A DNA stretch of 64,000 nucleotides, from positions 3,038,001 to 3,102,000 of the forward strand of contig NZ_CP060034.1 in NCBI RefSeq assembly GCF_023208195.1, given 5' to 3'. This DNA is from Nocardioides sp. InS609-2 (GTDB lineage: Bacteria > Actinomycetota > Actinomycetes > Propionibacteriales > Nocardioidaceae). Positions within the stretch are counted from its first letter, which is position 1, and each line of letters opens with the position of its first letter. The position numbers and the translations under genes were made by a program. Positions 16,948 to 24,955 of this stretch are shown piece after piece. The notes under the pieces were generated by a model. The model was given only the letters and a program-made list of their open reading frames with translations. It was not told where the DNA came from and searched no databases.

Positions 16948-18428
16948 GCCGCTTCACCCGGCTCCGTTTTAGTGCTGCGCGGCCGCCGGGTGCGAGGCTT
17001 GCGTGGAGTGCGCTGGCGAGTCTCCTCGTGGCTCTGCTGCCCGCTCTCCTCGTTCGTTTCCCGTGTCGCGACGGCGATCTTCACCGGCGAGGGGAAGTTG
17101 CTCGCGACTCGCTGCACAAGACCGTCCGGCCAGTAGTCGGCGCGGACCTTGGTGCACGTCCCGTCTTCTTCGACCACCCATGCCGTGCCCGGGTGGGAAG
17201 GGCTGATCCGATGCGCCGGAGCCAGGTCGGACATTCCGTCGCCGAGCACCATGGATACCTCGATGGCAGACCGGAGCCGCATCGCAACCGTCTGCGTGAA
17301 GAGTCCACGGAGCCCGACGACCTCCTTGCGCGGGTCCTGGACACACGCGAGCACGACCACTCCTAGGGCGCGACCTTGCGTGAGGATCTCGCCGAGCAGT
17401 CGGTTGGCCTCACGAGTCGCGGCAGCATCGCCGTACGCGGTCAGTGCCGCCAGCTCATCGATGACCAGGACGTGAGTCGGATCACCGGGCGAAGGGGCGT
17501 GAAGACGGGACTTGCCGACCATCGCAGCCCCGCGGACGTCGATCACTGCCAGGAGTGCGCGGAGCACCTTGAGTCCGTCGTCCGGTGTGAAGGCGACAGC
17601 CGAGAACAGGTCCTGACCCATCCCCAGCTCGATGCCTCGCTTGAGGTCGACGCCCCACAGCCGCACGAGATCGTCCGCCACGGCCGGGGCGAGTCCGCCG
17701 CACACACCCCACAGGGCCGATCCCTTGCCGGAGCCGGAGCACCCGACCACGAGTGTGTGTCGTCCTGCTAGCTGAAGCCGCCACTCGGCGCCAGTCGAGG
17801 TGCGGCCCAGTGCCACGCGGGCGGGATCCGCGAGACGTACCGGGGCGACCGCCTCAACAGGCCAGACGAGCTGGTCGAGCATCGTGAGCGAGAGTTCGAC
17901 CTCGCGGGGTCCAACCCCGCGCGTGTGGAAGGTCTGAGCGCCGGCCGTGGTCGCCAACCTTTCGGACCCAGCCTCCAATTCGGAGAGCATCTGGCCTGGA
18001 GCGGCCGCGATGCGGACGGTGAGCGTGTTCTCGCTCGCCTCAGCCGACACGAGCTCGGGCGCCTGCCAGACCATCCGCTCAACCCGTTCCCAGCCACGCG
18101 GCCCGCGGATCTTCGCAATCACGGGCACCTGCCGGGACAGCCCGCATTGCCGCGCGAGCTGGTCCCAGTTCCGGGTGATCCATCGTCGCCAAGCCCGGCG
18201 CCGTCCCGGTGCAGCAACCCACTTCTCGTAGGACGTGGGGGAGTACGTCGCCCAAGTAGCGGCGATGGTGGGCAGGATCGCGCCGAGCATGACGATGGGC
18301 CACTGGCCGCGCCCGAGCACGAGGGCAACGAGGGAGGACCCCATCCACACCCAGCAATAGCGACGGTGTCGACCGAGCCACCCGAATGCGAACCCGATGC
18401 CGCGCAGAAGTGGGACGAGCCGACTCAT
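16944..18428 (-). CDS. FtsK/SpoIIIE-type DNA translocase (TraSA-like)
   Basis: A 494-residue transfer protein with two N-terminal membrane helices (about residues 25-60) and a C-terminal FtsK/SpoIIIE motor. Walker A is VVGCSGSGKGS and Walker B is HVLVIDELAALTAYGD; a GRALGVVVLACVQDPRKEVVGL segment corresponds to motif III. In pSAM2-type elements this single hexameric pump moves double-stranded DNA between hyphae or cells. It overlaps the SpdA-like gene by one base (TGATG) and the Wbl gene by four. Confidence 0.92.
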   Translation of the reverse strand: MSRLVPLLRGIGFAFGWLGRHRRYCWVWMGSSLVALVLGRGQWPIVMLGAILPTIAATWATYSPTSYEKWVAAPGRRRAWRRWITRNWDQLARQCGLSRQVPVIAKIRGPRGWERVERMVWQAPELVSAEASENTLTVRIAAAPGQMLSELEAGSERLATTAGAQTFHTRGVGPREVELSLTMLDQLVWPVEAVAPVRLADPARVALGRTSTGAEWRLQLAGRHTLVVGCSGSGKGSALWGVCGGLAPAVADDLVRLWGVDLKRGIELGMGQDLFSAVAFTPDDGLKVLRALLAVIDVRGAAMVGKSRLHAPSPGDPTHVLVIDELAALTAYGDAAATREANRLLGEILTQGRALGVVVLACVQDPRKEVVGLRGLFTQTVAMRLRSAIEVSMVLGDGMSDLAPAHRISPSHPGTAWVVEEDGTCTKVRADYWPDGLVQRVASNFPSPVKIAVATRETNEESGQQSHEETRQRTPRKPRTRRPRSTKTEPGEAA

Positions 18429-18832
18429 CAGGCAGCCCGCTCAGCGCGGCCCTTGGGCGCGTGGACACCAGAAGCGCGGAACGACCATGCCAGGTTGCTC
18501 CGGTTGCCGTTCTCCGCGATGTAGGGCGTTGCTGTCAGCCCTTCGAACTCGACCGGCGTGAAGGGCAGCCCGGTCTTGTTGTCCGGCAGCACGGGCTGCA
18601 CCTTGGCGAGCAGCTTGACCGTGACCTGGCGCTGCGTCTTGCGGGTCTCGGGGTCGGCGTCCATCACGTCGACGGCCCAGACCAAGAGGCCGGTCTCTTC
18701 GTCGACCGCATGCACGGGCTTGTCTTTGGTCGACCTGTCGAAGTCCCGGACCGGGGCGACTTCCGAGACGGCGTAGACGCCGAACGGGAAAACCTCGCCG
18801 AACTCGACCTTGATCTTGCGTGGCATTGCCAT
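18428..18832 (-). CDS. SpdA-like element protein
   Basis: A 134-residue protein starting MAMPRKIKVEFGEVFPFGVYAV with AGAGGAG at good distance before ATG 18832. It resembles the small conserved gene that precedes traSA in actinobacterial elements (often called spdA or plasmid-transfer protein); the assignment rests on position and general similarity. Strand-rich, no cysteines, no membrane segment. It is the first gene of the minus-strand backbone operon and is divergent from the HTH-DUF5919 regulator. Confidence 0.65.
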   Translation of the reverse strand: MAMPRKIKVEFGEVFPFGVYAVSEVAPVRDFDRSTKDKPVHAVDEETGLLVWAVDVMDADPETRKTQRQVTVKLLAKVQPVLPDNKTGLPFTPVEFEGLTATPYIAENGNRSNLAWSFRASGVHAPKGRAERAA

Positions 18833-18912
18833 GACGACTCCTCTGGTTGCGGCGGGCGCTCTGCCCACGACTCAGAAGACCGCGACGGGCGGGGACGAAC
18901 ACACCGCACTCG

Positions 18913-18951
18913 GGGACGTTGAGGGACGTCCTGACATGATAGAAACGTCCC
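18913..18951. promoter_or_regulatory. Operator-like GGGACGT/ACGTCCC repeats between divergent operons
   Basis: GGGACGT occurs at 18913-18919 and 18923-18929, and its inverse ACGTCCC at 18945-18951, all in the gap between the backbone operon and the HTH regulator. Position and symmetry fit the operator of a KorSA-like repressor. Confidence 0.5.
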
Positions 18952-18968
18952 TAACGTCAGGAGATGCA

Positions 18969-19712
18969 ATGTCGTCGAACGAACGCCTACGAGGAGCGCT
19001 GGCCAGCGCTGGACTCACGGTCCAAAGCTTCAGCGAGCAGTTGGAGGTGGATCCCAAGACCGTCGAGCGGTGGATTACACAGGGCCGGCTGCCGCATCGT
19101 CGCCACCGTCTGAACGCGGGTGCGCTCCTCGGAAAGCCGGATCACTACTTGTGGGAGGGGACGTCCAGCGACCCTCGGGCCAAGTCGGCGAGCGAGGCCG
19201 AGCTGATCCATATGTACCCCAACCGCGGAAGCGTCCCAGTGGACACTTGGCTTGCCCTGCTGTCCTCGGCCACGGAGAGCGTCGACCTCCTCGCATATGC
19301 CGCGACGTTTCTCCACGACGCCGTACCCGGTTTCGCCGATGAGCTGGTCACCAAGGCCCGGGCAGGCGTCCGAGTAAGACTGTTGTTCGGTGATCCTCAG
19401 GCGGACGCAGTCCAGCGACGTGGGGACGAAGAGGGCATCGGTGAGCTACTCGCAGCGCGATGCGGGATCACGTGGCGGTACTTCGCCGGCGCGTTGACGT
19501 CGCCAGGAGTTCAGGCGCGGCAGCACGGATGCACGTTGTACGCCTCGCTCTTCCGGTTCGATGATGCGTTGTTGGTCAACCCGCATGCCTACGCGGCCCC
19601 AGCTGGACAATCACCCGTCCTGCACCTCAACCGCATCCCCGGCGGGCGCGTTGTCGACCACTACCTGACGTCCTTCGATGCCGTCTGGAATTCAGGCGTG
19701 ACGGTTCAGTAA
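18969..19712 (+). CDS. HTH regulator with PLD-like DUF5919 domain
   Basis: The start at ATG 18969 (CAGGAG upstream) gives 247 residues. Residues 4-45 are an XRE-like HTH (RLRGALASAGLTVQSFSEQLEVDPKTVERWI). The rest matches DUF5919, a phospholipase-D-like fold: STATESVDLLAYAATFLHD, ELVTKARAGVRVRLLFGDP and a C-terminal HLNRIPGGRVVDHYLTSFDAVW. A full HKD catalytic motif is not visible, so it is probably a sensor rather than a nuclease. Divergent to the transfer operon; likely its repressor. Confidence 0.82.
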   Translation: MSSNERLRGALASAGLTVQSFSEQLEVDPKTVERWITQGRLPHRRHRLNAGALLGKPDHYLWEGTSSDPRAKSASEAELIHMYPNRGSVPVDTWLALLSSATESVDLLAYAATFLHDAVPGFADELVTKARAGVRVRLLFGDPQADAVQRRGDEEGIGELLAARCGITWRYFAGALTSPGVQARQHGCTLYASLFRFDDALLVNPHAYAAPAGQSPVLHLNRIPGGRVVDHYLTSFDAVWNSGVTVQ

Positions 19713-19730
19713 TGCGTAGAGAGCGAAGCT

Positions 19731-20165
19731 GTGCCGGCATGTGCCACCCTGAGTCATATGCGACGCCCTGGCGAGTCTCCGTTTCATCGACCTGACCCCT
19801 TGAACGGCGTCGAGCGACTGATTGAGACCACGAACACTCCGCCCAAGCCCTCCGAGAACGGGCGGGCGGTCGAAGGGTTCGCTGTCCAGCTGATGGGCGA
19901 TGCGCCTTCACGATGGATGTTCTTCCCGGCTCTCGAACCGGCGTTCATCTTCGGCAGGGCAGGGCGAATGGGCCACTGGGTGGGCGGATGGGACGTGCGC
20001 AAGGCCGTACACGTCATGGACTGGGACAACGACCTAGACCGCGACGTGAGCACGCTGTACGTCGACCCGAGCACGTCCTACCGGGACCACTCCCGTGAGC
20101 AGGAGGTCATGCAGGCGTTCGTGGACGGGGTGTCTCCCGCCAGCTCTCATTGGATCCAGCCATGA
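19731..20165 (+). CDS. Hypothetical protein (144 aa)
   Basis: Not recognised. Pro/Arg-rich at the N terminus, then SRWMFFPALEPAFIFGRAGRMGHWVGGW and an acidic VMDWDNDLDRD segment. GTG 19731 and ATG 19758 are both possible starts, neither with a good ribosome site. It sits between the DUF5919 regulator and the NUDIX gene, on the same strand. Base composition is normal for the element. Confidence 0.5.
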   Translation: MPACATLSHMRRPGESPFHRPDPLNGVERLIETTNTPPKPSENGRAVEGFAVQLMGDAPSRWMFFPALEPAFIFGRAGRMGHWVGGWDVRKAVHVMDWDNDLDRDVSTLYVDPSTSYRDHSREQEVMQAFVDGVSPASSHWIQP

Positions 20166-20197
20166 GAAGTCGCCACCGACGCCATTAGGCTCTTGTT

Positions 20198-20668
20198 GTG
20201 AGCAGAGTCGACTACATCGATGATCCCAACGCGCCCGCCATCAACAGCGTGGTTCCCTCTGTGGTGGCGGTGGTTACTGATCGCGAGGGCCGCGTTCTCA
20301 TGATCCACAAGACGGACAACAACCTTTGGGCTCTCCCCGGTGGTGGTCACGAACCTGGGGAGTTCATCGCGGACACCGTTGTTCGGGAGGTCAAGGAGGA
20401 GACGGGCTACGACGTCGAGGTCGAGACGCTCACTGGTACGTACACCAATCCGAACCATCGGATGAAGTACGACGACGGTGAGGTTCGTCAGCAGTTCTCA
20501 CTGGCCTTCCGAGCCCGGTTGATCGGAGGTTCGGCACGAACCAGCTCAGAGACTCGCGAGGTCCGTTGGCTGAACCGCAATGAGATCGACGAACTGGACC
20601 TCCATCCATCGATGCGCGCGCGCCTAGAGCACGCCTTGAGCAACCGAGGCCGGCCAAGTATCGGCTAG
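20198..20668 (+). CDS. NUDIX hydrolase, Pif-like
   Basis: A 156-residue protein with a complete Nudix box near residues 51-73 (GGGHEPGEF, REVKEETGYD). The pSAM2 immunity factor Pif is a Nudix protein that blocks redundant transfer between element-bearing cells, so this gene is a likely equivalent. GTG 20198 is preceded by a -10-like TAGGCT about 7 bases upstream and no ribosome site, suggesting a leaderless transcript. Its 3' end overlaps the convergent HD gene by 45 bases. Confidence 0.88.
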   Translation: MSRVDYIDDPNAPAINSVVPSVVAVVTDREGRVLMIHKTDNNLWALPGGGHEPGEFIADTVVREVKEETGYDVEVETLTGTYTNPNHRMKYDDGEVRQQFSLAFRARLIGGSARTSSETREVRWLNRNEIDELDLHPSMRARLEHALSNRGRPSIG

Positions 20669-21211
20669 TCCGAGCCTCCGGCGGGCTCGCTTTGCAGTCG
20701 CGAGCAGGTCATGCCCTGAGGTTGAAACGGCCTGGTGAACCGGGTGGTCCCTCGGATACCGCGACAGAATCTCCTGAATTCGCTCACCGGGGTCGACGTG
20801 ACTGCCGTCCGAACCCACGACCATGTCGCACAATGTCAGCACGTCCAGGTTGTGGGGGTCGGGTCGCGGCAACTCCTGCCAGGCGTCGAGAAGCCCCAGT
20901 TGTTTCGCTTCAAAACTGGCGCCGGTGTGGTGCCCTACGAGGGCGACCAGTTCTCGTGGTGCTCCGCACTCCTTGAGGTGCCGCGCGCCATCGAGGGCAT
21001 GCATGCCAGTTTGATGCAGCCTTGCCGCGTACCCGATGTCATGTAGCCATGCGGCTACCGCCACGACCTCGTGGGCAAGTTCCATGACCACGAGGGACTC
21101 CGCTGCCTGGCCTACCGCCTGCACATGGTCCCAGCGCCTGCCCAGCCCGCCGACCAGGGACTCGGCGAGATCGCGTCCAAAGAGCAGACCCCATTCCATG
21201 TCCTGTGGCAT
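20624..21211 (-). CDS. HD-domain phosphohydrolase-like protein
   Basis: A 195-residue HD protein: His in RRWDHVQAV, the HD pair in AAWLHDIGYAARLHQ, ALVGHHTG and a downstream Asp in LTLCDMVVGSDG, giving the H...HD...D metal set. HD enzymes hydrolyse nucleotides or cyclic nucleotides. The start ATG 21211 overlaps the stop of the HTH gene by one base (TGATG), so the two are translationally coupled. It may serve nucleotide control of element state or be an effector paired with the HTH protein; neither is shown. Confidence 0.82.
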   Translation of the reverse strand: MPQDMEWGLLFGRDLAESLVGGLGRRWDHVQAVGQAAESLVVMELAHEVVAVAAWLHDIGYAARLHQTGMHALDGARHLKECGAPRELVALVGHHTGASFEAKQLGLLDAWQELPRPDPHNLDVLTLCDMVVGSDGSHVDPGERIQEILSRYPRDHPVHQAVSTSGHDLLATAKRARRRLGLADTWPASVAQGVL

Positions 21212-21903
21212 CAGCGGTCTCCTCGTGGATCCAGGGGTGACTGTGCTCGGACCCGCCCTTCCAAGTAGCGCGCACCTGCAGTTGACTCCCGGGCATTACC
21301 CAACTCGAACAGGTCAAGTGCGTACGTAGCCAAACCGAGGTAAAGATCATCGTCGGTGCCCATGCCTCGCAGAAAGACATCGCCTTCGGCGCTTTCAACC
21401 AAGCCATTGCGTACGGCGAACCGGTCCATGTCGACTACATAACCCACGGTTACGCGCGACGGCGAAGCGACAAGATTGAAGACAGCAGCCGTGTCGTCAT
21501 CTTCCAAGGCTGTCATCCCGGAAAGGTGCAGACGTTCACGCAACTGCCCGGCCTCACCCCGGATGTGGGCAAACCGTCTGAGTCGGCCACGAGCAGAGGT
21601 CAAGTGCGCAAGCTGGTTGACGTCTACATCACGGAGCCGTGCCCGGAGTCGGGTTCTCTCGCTGCCGGCCAGCCGTGACGTCGCGTCAGTGTCAAGCAGC
21701 TCTAGAGATGCCCACGCCGTACGAGCACTCCAGTGACGACCGCGACCAGAGCCCCGCTTGAGTGCTTTGACGCCAGCATGCTCAAGCAACTGAGTCCGAC
21801 CGACTACGCGCGTTACCTGAAGCCGTCCCGACAGGACGTGAGCGCGGACGGTTCGTTCGTCAACGCCGAGTTCCTCTGCGGCTTCAGACACCGTCACATC
21901 CAT
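21211..21903 (-). CDS. AbiEi-like HTH antitoxin-type protein
   Basis: A 230-residue protein with an N-terminal excisionase/MerR-like HTH (TVSEAAEELGVDERTVRAHV), a central WSARTAWASLELLD segment, GSERTRLRARL, an arginine-rich turn and a C-terminal VGYVVDMDRFAVRNGLVESAEGDVFLR unit. This architecture resembles actinobacterial HTH proteins usually paired with AbiEii-type nucleotidyltransferase toxins; here the coupled downstream gene is an HD protein. ATG 21903 is chosen because a -10-like TACTAT stands 4 bases upstream with no ribosome site, pointing to a leaderless message. The frame continues upstream without plausible protein. Confidence 0.7.
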   Translation of the reverse strand: MDVTVSEAAEELGVDERTVRAHVLSGRLQVTRVVGRTQLLEHAGVKALKRGSGRGRHWSARTAWASLELLDTDATSRLAGSERTRLRARLRDVDVNQLAHLTSARGRLRRFAHIRGEAGQLRERLHLSGMTALEDDDTAAVFNLVASPSRVTVGYVVDMDRFAVRNGLVESAEGDVFLRGMGTDDDLYLGLATYALDLFELGNARESTAGARYLEGRVRAQSPLDPRGDR

Positions 21904-22098
21904 GCAAATAGTATCCGTCAACGGAAGGGATACGTCCACGTTCGGGGAGCGGGGCGACGCTCCCGCCAACGGCGGATCGGCGCTGTCGACGTCGCGATCC
22001 TCGCTGTAGCCGGCTACACCCGCCAGACCTGGACCGCGAAGAGGCCCTGGCCTGGCGGGCGCTGGTACGCCGGCGGCCGCGGACCTCGGGACGCCGGT

Positions 22099-22368
22099 AT
22101 GTCCCTCAGTGAGCTTGAGGAGGGCGTCGCCGAACTGGGAGGTTTCAAGGCACCTCTGGTCGTCATCGACGCCGGGGCAGCCAAGGCCATCCGAGCACCG
22201 CTGCGTCGTCTGGTGGCCGAGACCAACACCATCGCAGCGATCAAAGTCGGCGGCAGGTCGCGCGCCCGAGAACTCGCAGACCTGGCGGAGCTGATCCACC
22301 GTGTCGACCTGGAACGCGGAGACCTCACCAAGGCCGTCACCGATCAGGCGAGCTATCGCGGGATCTAA
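22099..22368 (+). CDS. Hypothetical protein or 3' remnant (89 aa)
   Basis: Not recognised. From ATG 22099 the frame has normal high-GC third positions and a plausible helical protein (MSLSELEEGVAELGGF, RARELADLAELIHRVDLERGDL). The same frame is open upstream to 21733 but there runs antisense to the HTH gene and looks non-coding. It could be a small intact gene or the tail of a larger gene lost by rearrangement; no good ribosome site precedes it. Confidence 0.35.
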   Translation: MSLSELEEGVAELGGFKAPLVVIDAGAAKAIRAPLRRLVAETNTIAAIKVGGRSRARELADLAELIHRVDLERGDLTKAVTDQASYRGI

Positions 22369-22483
22369 GAACGCCCCAAGGCGCGCTCCCTAGTCCACAT
22401 GGGTGGGGCTCCATAGTCCGTTGTGATCAATTATTCTCGCTAATATTGCCTTTAACGAACGATCAGCGCTAGTACGCCCTTGA

Positions 22484-22503
22484 GAATTACACCAGTGTAA
22501 TTC
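22484..22503. promoter_or_regulatory. 20-bp palindrome upstream of secreted-protein gene
   Basis: GAATTACAC-CA-GTGTAATTC is a perfect palindrome with 9-bp arms in AT-rich sequence, 84 bp before the start of the gene at 22587. It has the form of a dimeric repressor operator. Confidence 0.5.
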
Positions 22504-22586
22504 GAGCTGGACTGATGCGCTTCCACAAAAAGTCCGATTAACTTCGGCGTGACATGCACACCGACGCACATATGGAGAATAACTTT

Positions 22587-22982
22587 ATGATTAAGCGAAT
22601 GACTGCTGCTTCCGTTCTGGCCGCAGTAGCCATCCCGGCCTTGGCTGTGCCGGCTTTTGCCGCCACCGGGTCCTTCCCCTGGAACGTGACAATGACGCAC
22701 CAGGTCGACTCGCGAAACTGGACCCAAACCTCCGGAAGTACCGTCATCAACTCCAAGCTCGCCTGCTGGAATCCCTCAATTTCAACGTACCGTATCGAAC
22801 TTTTCAAGAACCGCACGTTTGGCGACGACAGCAAGGGCGCCGTGAACTTCAAGTGTGGGTCTACGACCCAGCAGTACACTTGGACGAACCTCACAAGCGG
22901 CAATTACCACTTCACGATTTCGAAGGCGACCGACGGAATCCAGGTCTCTGGCTCGGGGACCGTCGTCTATCCCTCGAACTAG
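22587..22982 (+). CDS. Small secreted protein of unknown function
   Basis: A 131-residue protein starting at ATG 22587 (GGAG 9 bases upstream) with a Sec signal: basic MIKR, a hydrophobic stretch ASVLAAVAIPALAVP and an AFAA cleavage site. The mature part of about 105 residues is Ser/Thr-rich and strand-rich with two cysteines (LACWNP, FKCGS) likely to form a disulfide. The gene uses clearly lower GC than its neighbours, as does the following vanZ-like gene, a sign of separate acquisition. No family is recognised. Confidence 0.75.
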   Translation: MIKRMTAASVLAAVAIPALAVPAFAATGSFPWNVTMTHQVDSRNWTQTSGSTVINSKLACWNPSISTYRIELFKNRTFGDDSKGAVNFKCGSTTQQYTWTNLTSGNYHFTISKATDGIQVSGSGTVVYPSN

Positions 22983-22995
22983 CCTGGGCTACGCT

Positions 22996-23643
22996 ATGAT
23001 CATGTTCGGATTTTGGCGCTCATTCCAACAGCTTCTTCCGCTAGCAGCCGTTGGCTTTGCCATAGTATGCGCCATTATTCTGGCGTGGCGGCGCTTGAGC
23101 ACAACAAGGCGCCGCCACGCTGCCCTAGCCTTTCTTTCGGTATGGGCGCTGGGTTTGCTGTTAGTCACCCTCCGCCCCCAGCCCGGATATCTGGACGAGA
23201 ATAACATTCTGCGGACCCGTTCGCTGTCCCTGACACCTTTGGTGGAGATTCGCGAAGCTCTAACGAATTCAGTATCTTGGCACGTCGGTATCGAGCAGGT
23301 GCTTGGAAACTTGATTTTGTTTGCCCCCCTTGGAACCGGGATTGCACTCTTGCTATCAACGACCCACTCGCGGCGGTGGACGGGCCTGACGATATCGATC
23401 TGGAGCGGGCTTGGTTTAAGTGTCGCCGTCGAGTCGTGCCAATGGCTTTTCGGGGTAGGCCGAGTAACGTCGATCGACGATGTGATACTTGCAGTCGCAG
23501 GTGCTGCCATTGGCTACGCGATTACAGCTGGCACCCTGCGGGTGGTCGAGCGTCGTATCCCAGGACGCCTCCCTGCAGGGGGGCATGGTTCAGCTCGTGG
23601 AGTTAGTCGCTCTCACCCAGGAGGACCGCGAGGGCGGTCTTGA
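22996..23643 (+). CDS. VanZ-family membrane protein
   Basis: A 215-residue protein from ATG 22996 with four to five membrane helices and the VanZ signature: NLILFAPLGTGIALLL and VESCQWLFGVGRVTSIDDVILAVAGAAIGY. VanZ proteins are linked to teicoplanin and envelope-antibiotic resistance in some hosts, though most homologues lack a defined role. The start lies 13 bases after the secreted-protein stop. The last 30 or so residues look random and high-GC, so the original 3' end may have been lost at a cassette junction near 23,580. Confidence 0.78.
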   Translation: MIMFGFWRSFQQLLPLAAVGFAIVCAIILAWRRLSTTRRRHAALAFLSVWALGLLLVTLRPQPGYLDENNILRTRSLSLTPLVEIREALTNSVSWHVGIEQVLGNLILFAPLGTGIALLLSTTHSRRWTGLTISIWSGLGLSVAVESCQWLFGVGRVTSIDDVILAVAGAAIGYAITAGTLRVVERRIPGRLPAGGHGSARGVSRSHPGGPRGRS

Positions 23644-23912
23644 GGTCGTCGTAGCCGACCTTGCGGGAACCGCCGCCCCGTGAGCCGCGTCCAGGAGGAC
23701 CGCGTGGCTGGGGGCTCGGTGGCGGTCGAAGACCCCCCTTTTCACGAGCCCCGGCAAGCAGAGCTTGACCCCGACCTAAACCCACTGATCTTGCAAGAAG
23801 CGCGGGCCTCGCAAGGTGGACGCGCCCCGGCTTTGACTGGGCCCCCTCCCGCCGCGCACGCCAATGCGATGCGGTAGAAACTGCGGGCAAGAGTTCGACT
23901 CGGGAGGTGATC

Positions 23913-24791
23913 ATGTCCATCGGGATACCACGCGCAGTCGACGTCGAGAAGCGATCGTTCGATCGCTGGGTCATCGAGCTGGAGCCGCAACCATTCGCCC
24001 GACCACTTTCGTGCGGCGGTTGTCACGCCCGTGTCGAGCCGGTGACGGGCTACATGACTCGCAAGGGCACGACTGTCGACCCGCTTTACAGGCTGGGCAG
24101 GGGCGTGAGCCACGAGAACGGGTGCGTGTACGACTTCGACGCACAGGTCGGGCAGTTGCATCAGCGGAACGTCGGTGTGGTGGAAAAGGACGGTGATCTC
24201 TACGTTCTTGTCCTGAACATGGAGCTGGAAGGTGAACAGGCAGCATCGAAGGATGCCAAGAGCGGGCCCCGAAACCGGTTGGCATTCAGCCGCGTGGGTA
24301 TCCCACCGCTGCACCCGACACTTCGCGCAGCATCTGAGATTGCGAAGCTGCTCAGGAAATTCGAGCACGATCCCGCGGCCAAAGCACGATTCCGAGCGAG
24401 GTACGGCCGTCGAGTGATCGCGTGGGAGAACTTCTGCTTCGACGCGGCGCACGACCTCAAACGGCTCCACCGCATGCTCTCAACGACGCGGGTGGAGGTC
24501 GACCATCCGCGAGCAGTCGTAGGTCGCGTGGAACACGTGCGCCAACGTGACGGCTCGCTCTATCTGGCCGTCAGGGAGTCCGACCCAGCAACTCGGGGTC
24601 CGGTGAGGTCAGGCGAAGGTGTCCCAATCAAGCCAGTGCTGCGCCCAAGCTCCGGATCTGCACTTGGAGTCGCGGTCGATGAGACCGTGGTGGGATATGG
24701 CATGTGGATCCCGTGGACGCCGCCTTCAGGTGGTCCTCACTACGTGACCCTGTGGCTCGGCGCTCACCGAGGGGCGATGGCTACGTTGTAG
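23913..24791 (+). CDS. Unknown protein with CxxC/HxxxC motif (292 aa)
   Basis: The start ATG 23913 is fixed by GGGAGGTG five bases upstream, a near-perfect ribosome site. The N-terminal 75 residues hold a possible zinc site, SCGGC and, about 30 residues later, HENGCVYDFD, an arrangement reminiscent of CoiA-like HxxxC modules. A strand-rich VVEKDGDLYVLVLNMELE, a basic helical middle (KLLRKFEHDPAAKARFRARYGRR) and a C-terminal OB-like unit (VGRVEHVRQRDGSLYLAVRES) follow. No family is recognised. It precedes two phage-defence genes, so a nucleic-acid-related defence role is possible but unproven. Confidence 0.7.
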   Translation: MSIGIPRAVDVEKRSFDRWVIELEPQPFARPLSCGGCHARVEPVTGYMTRKGTTVDPLYRLGRGVSHENGCVYDFDAQVGQLHQRNVGVVEKDGDLYVLVLNMELEGEQAASKDAKSGPRNRLAFSRVGIPPLHPTLRAASEIAKLLRKFEHDPAAKARFRARYGRRVIAWENFCFDAAHDLKRLHRMLSTTRVEVDHPRAVVGRVEHVRQRDGSLYLAVRESDPATRGPVRSGEGVPIKPVLRPSSGSALGVAVDETVVGYGMWIPWTPPSGGPHYVTLWLGAHRGAMATL

Positions 24792-24827
24792 CCGTGCTGG
24801 CGAGCGTTTCCGGCCGAAATGATCAAG

Positions 24828-24877
24828 GCCCCGAGGGGTTTCCCTGGCCAAAGCCGGTACACCATTAATCTCGGGGC
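24828..24877. terminator. Hairpin after the 292-aa gene
   Basis: GCCCCGAG (24828-24835) pairs with CTCGGGGC (24870-24877) across a loop of about 34 nt, just before the abi-like gene. No U tract. Confidence 0.4.
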
Positions 24878-24955
24878 TCTCTGATGTCTACTACGGTACA
24901 CGGCGAGAGGCGTGACGGACAACCGTGAGCCCTCACTCCGGCGGAAGGTTGAGGG

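Noticed and set aside
21733..22098. 5' extension of the small plus-strand gene at 22099
   Set aside because: It runs antisense to the start of the HTH gene and has no recognisable protein features.
23603..23974. Minus-strand frame ending in a plausible GSRKVGYDDLKTALAVLLGE tail
   Set aside because: The upstream part is Pro/Arg-rich and non-protein-like; a 3' relic of a lost gene is possible but I cannot support it.
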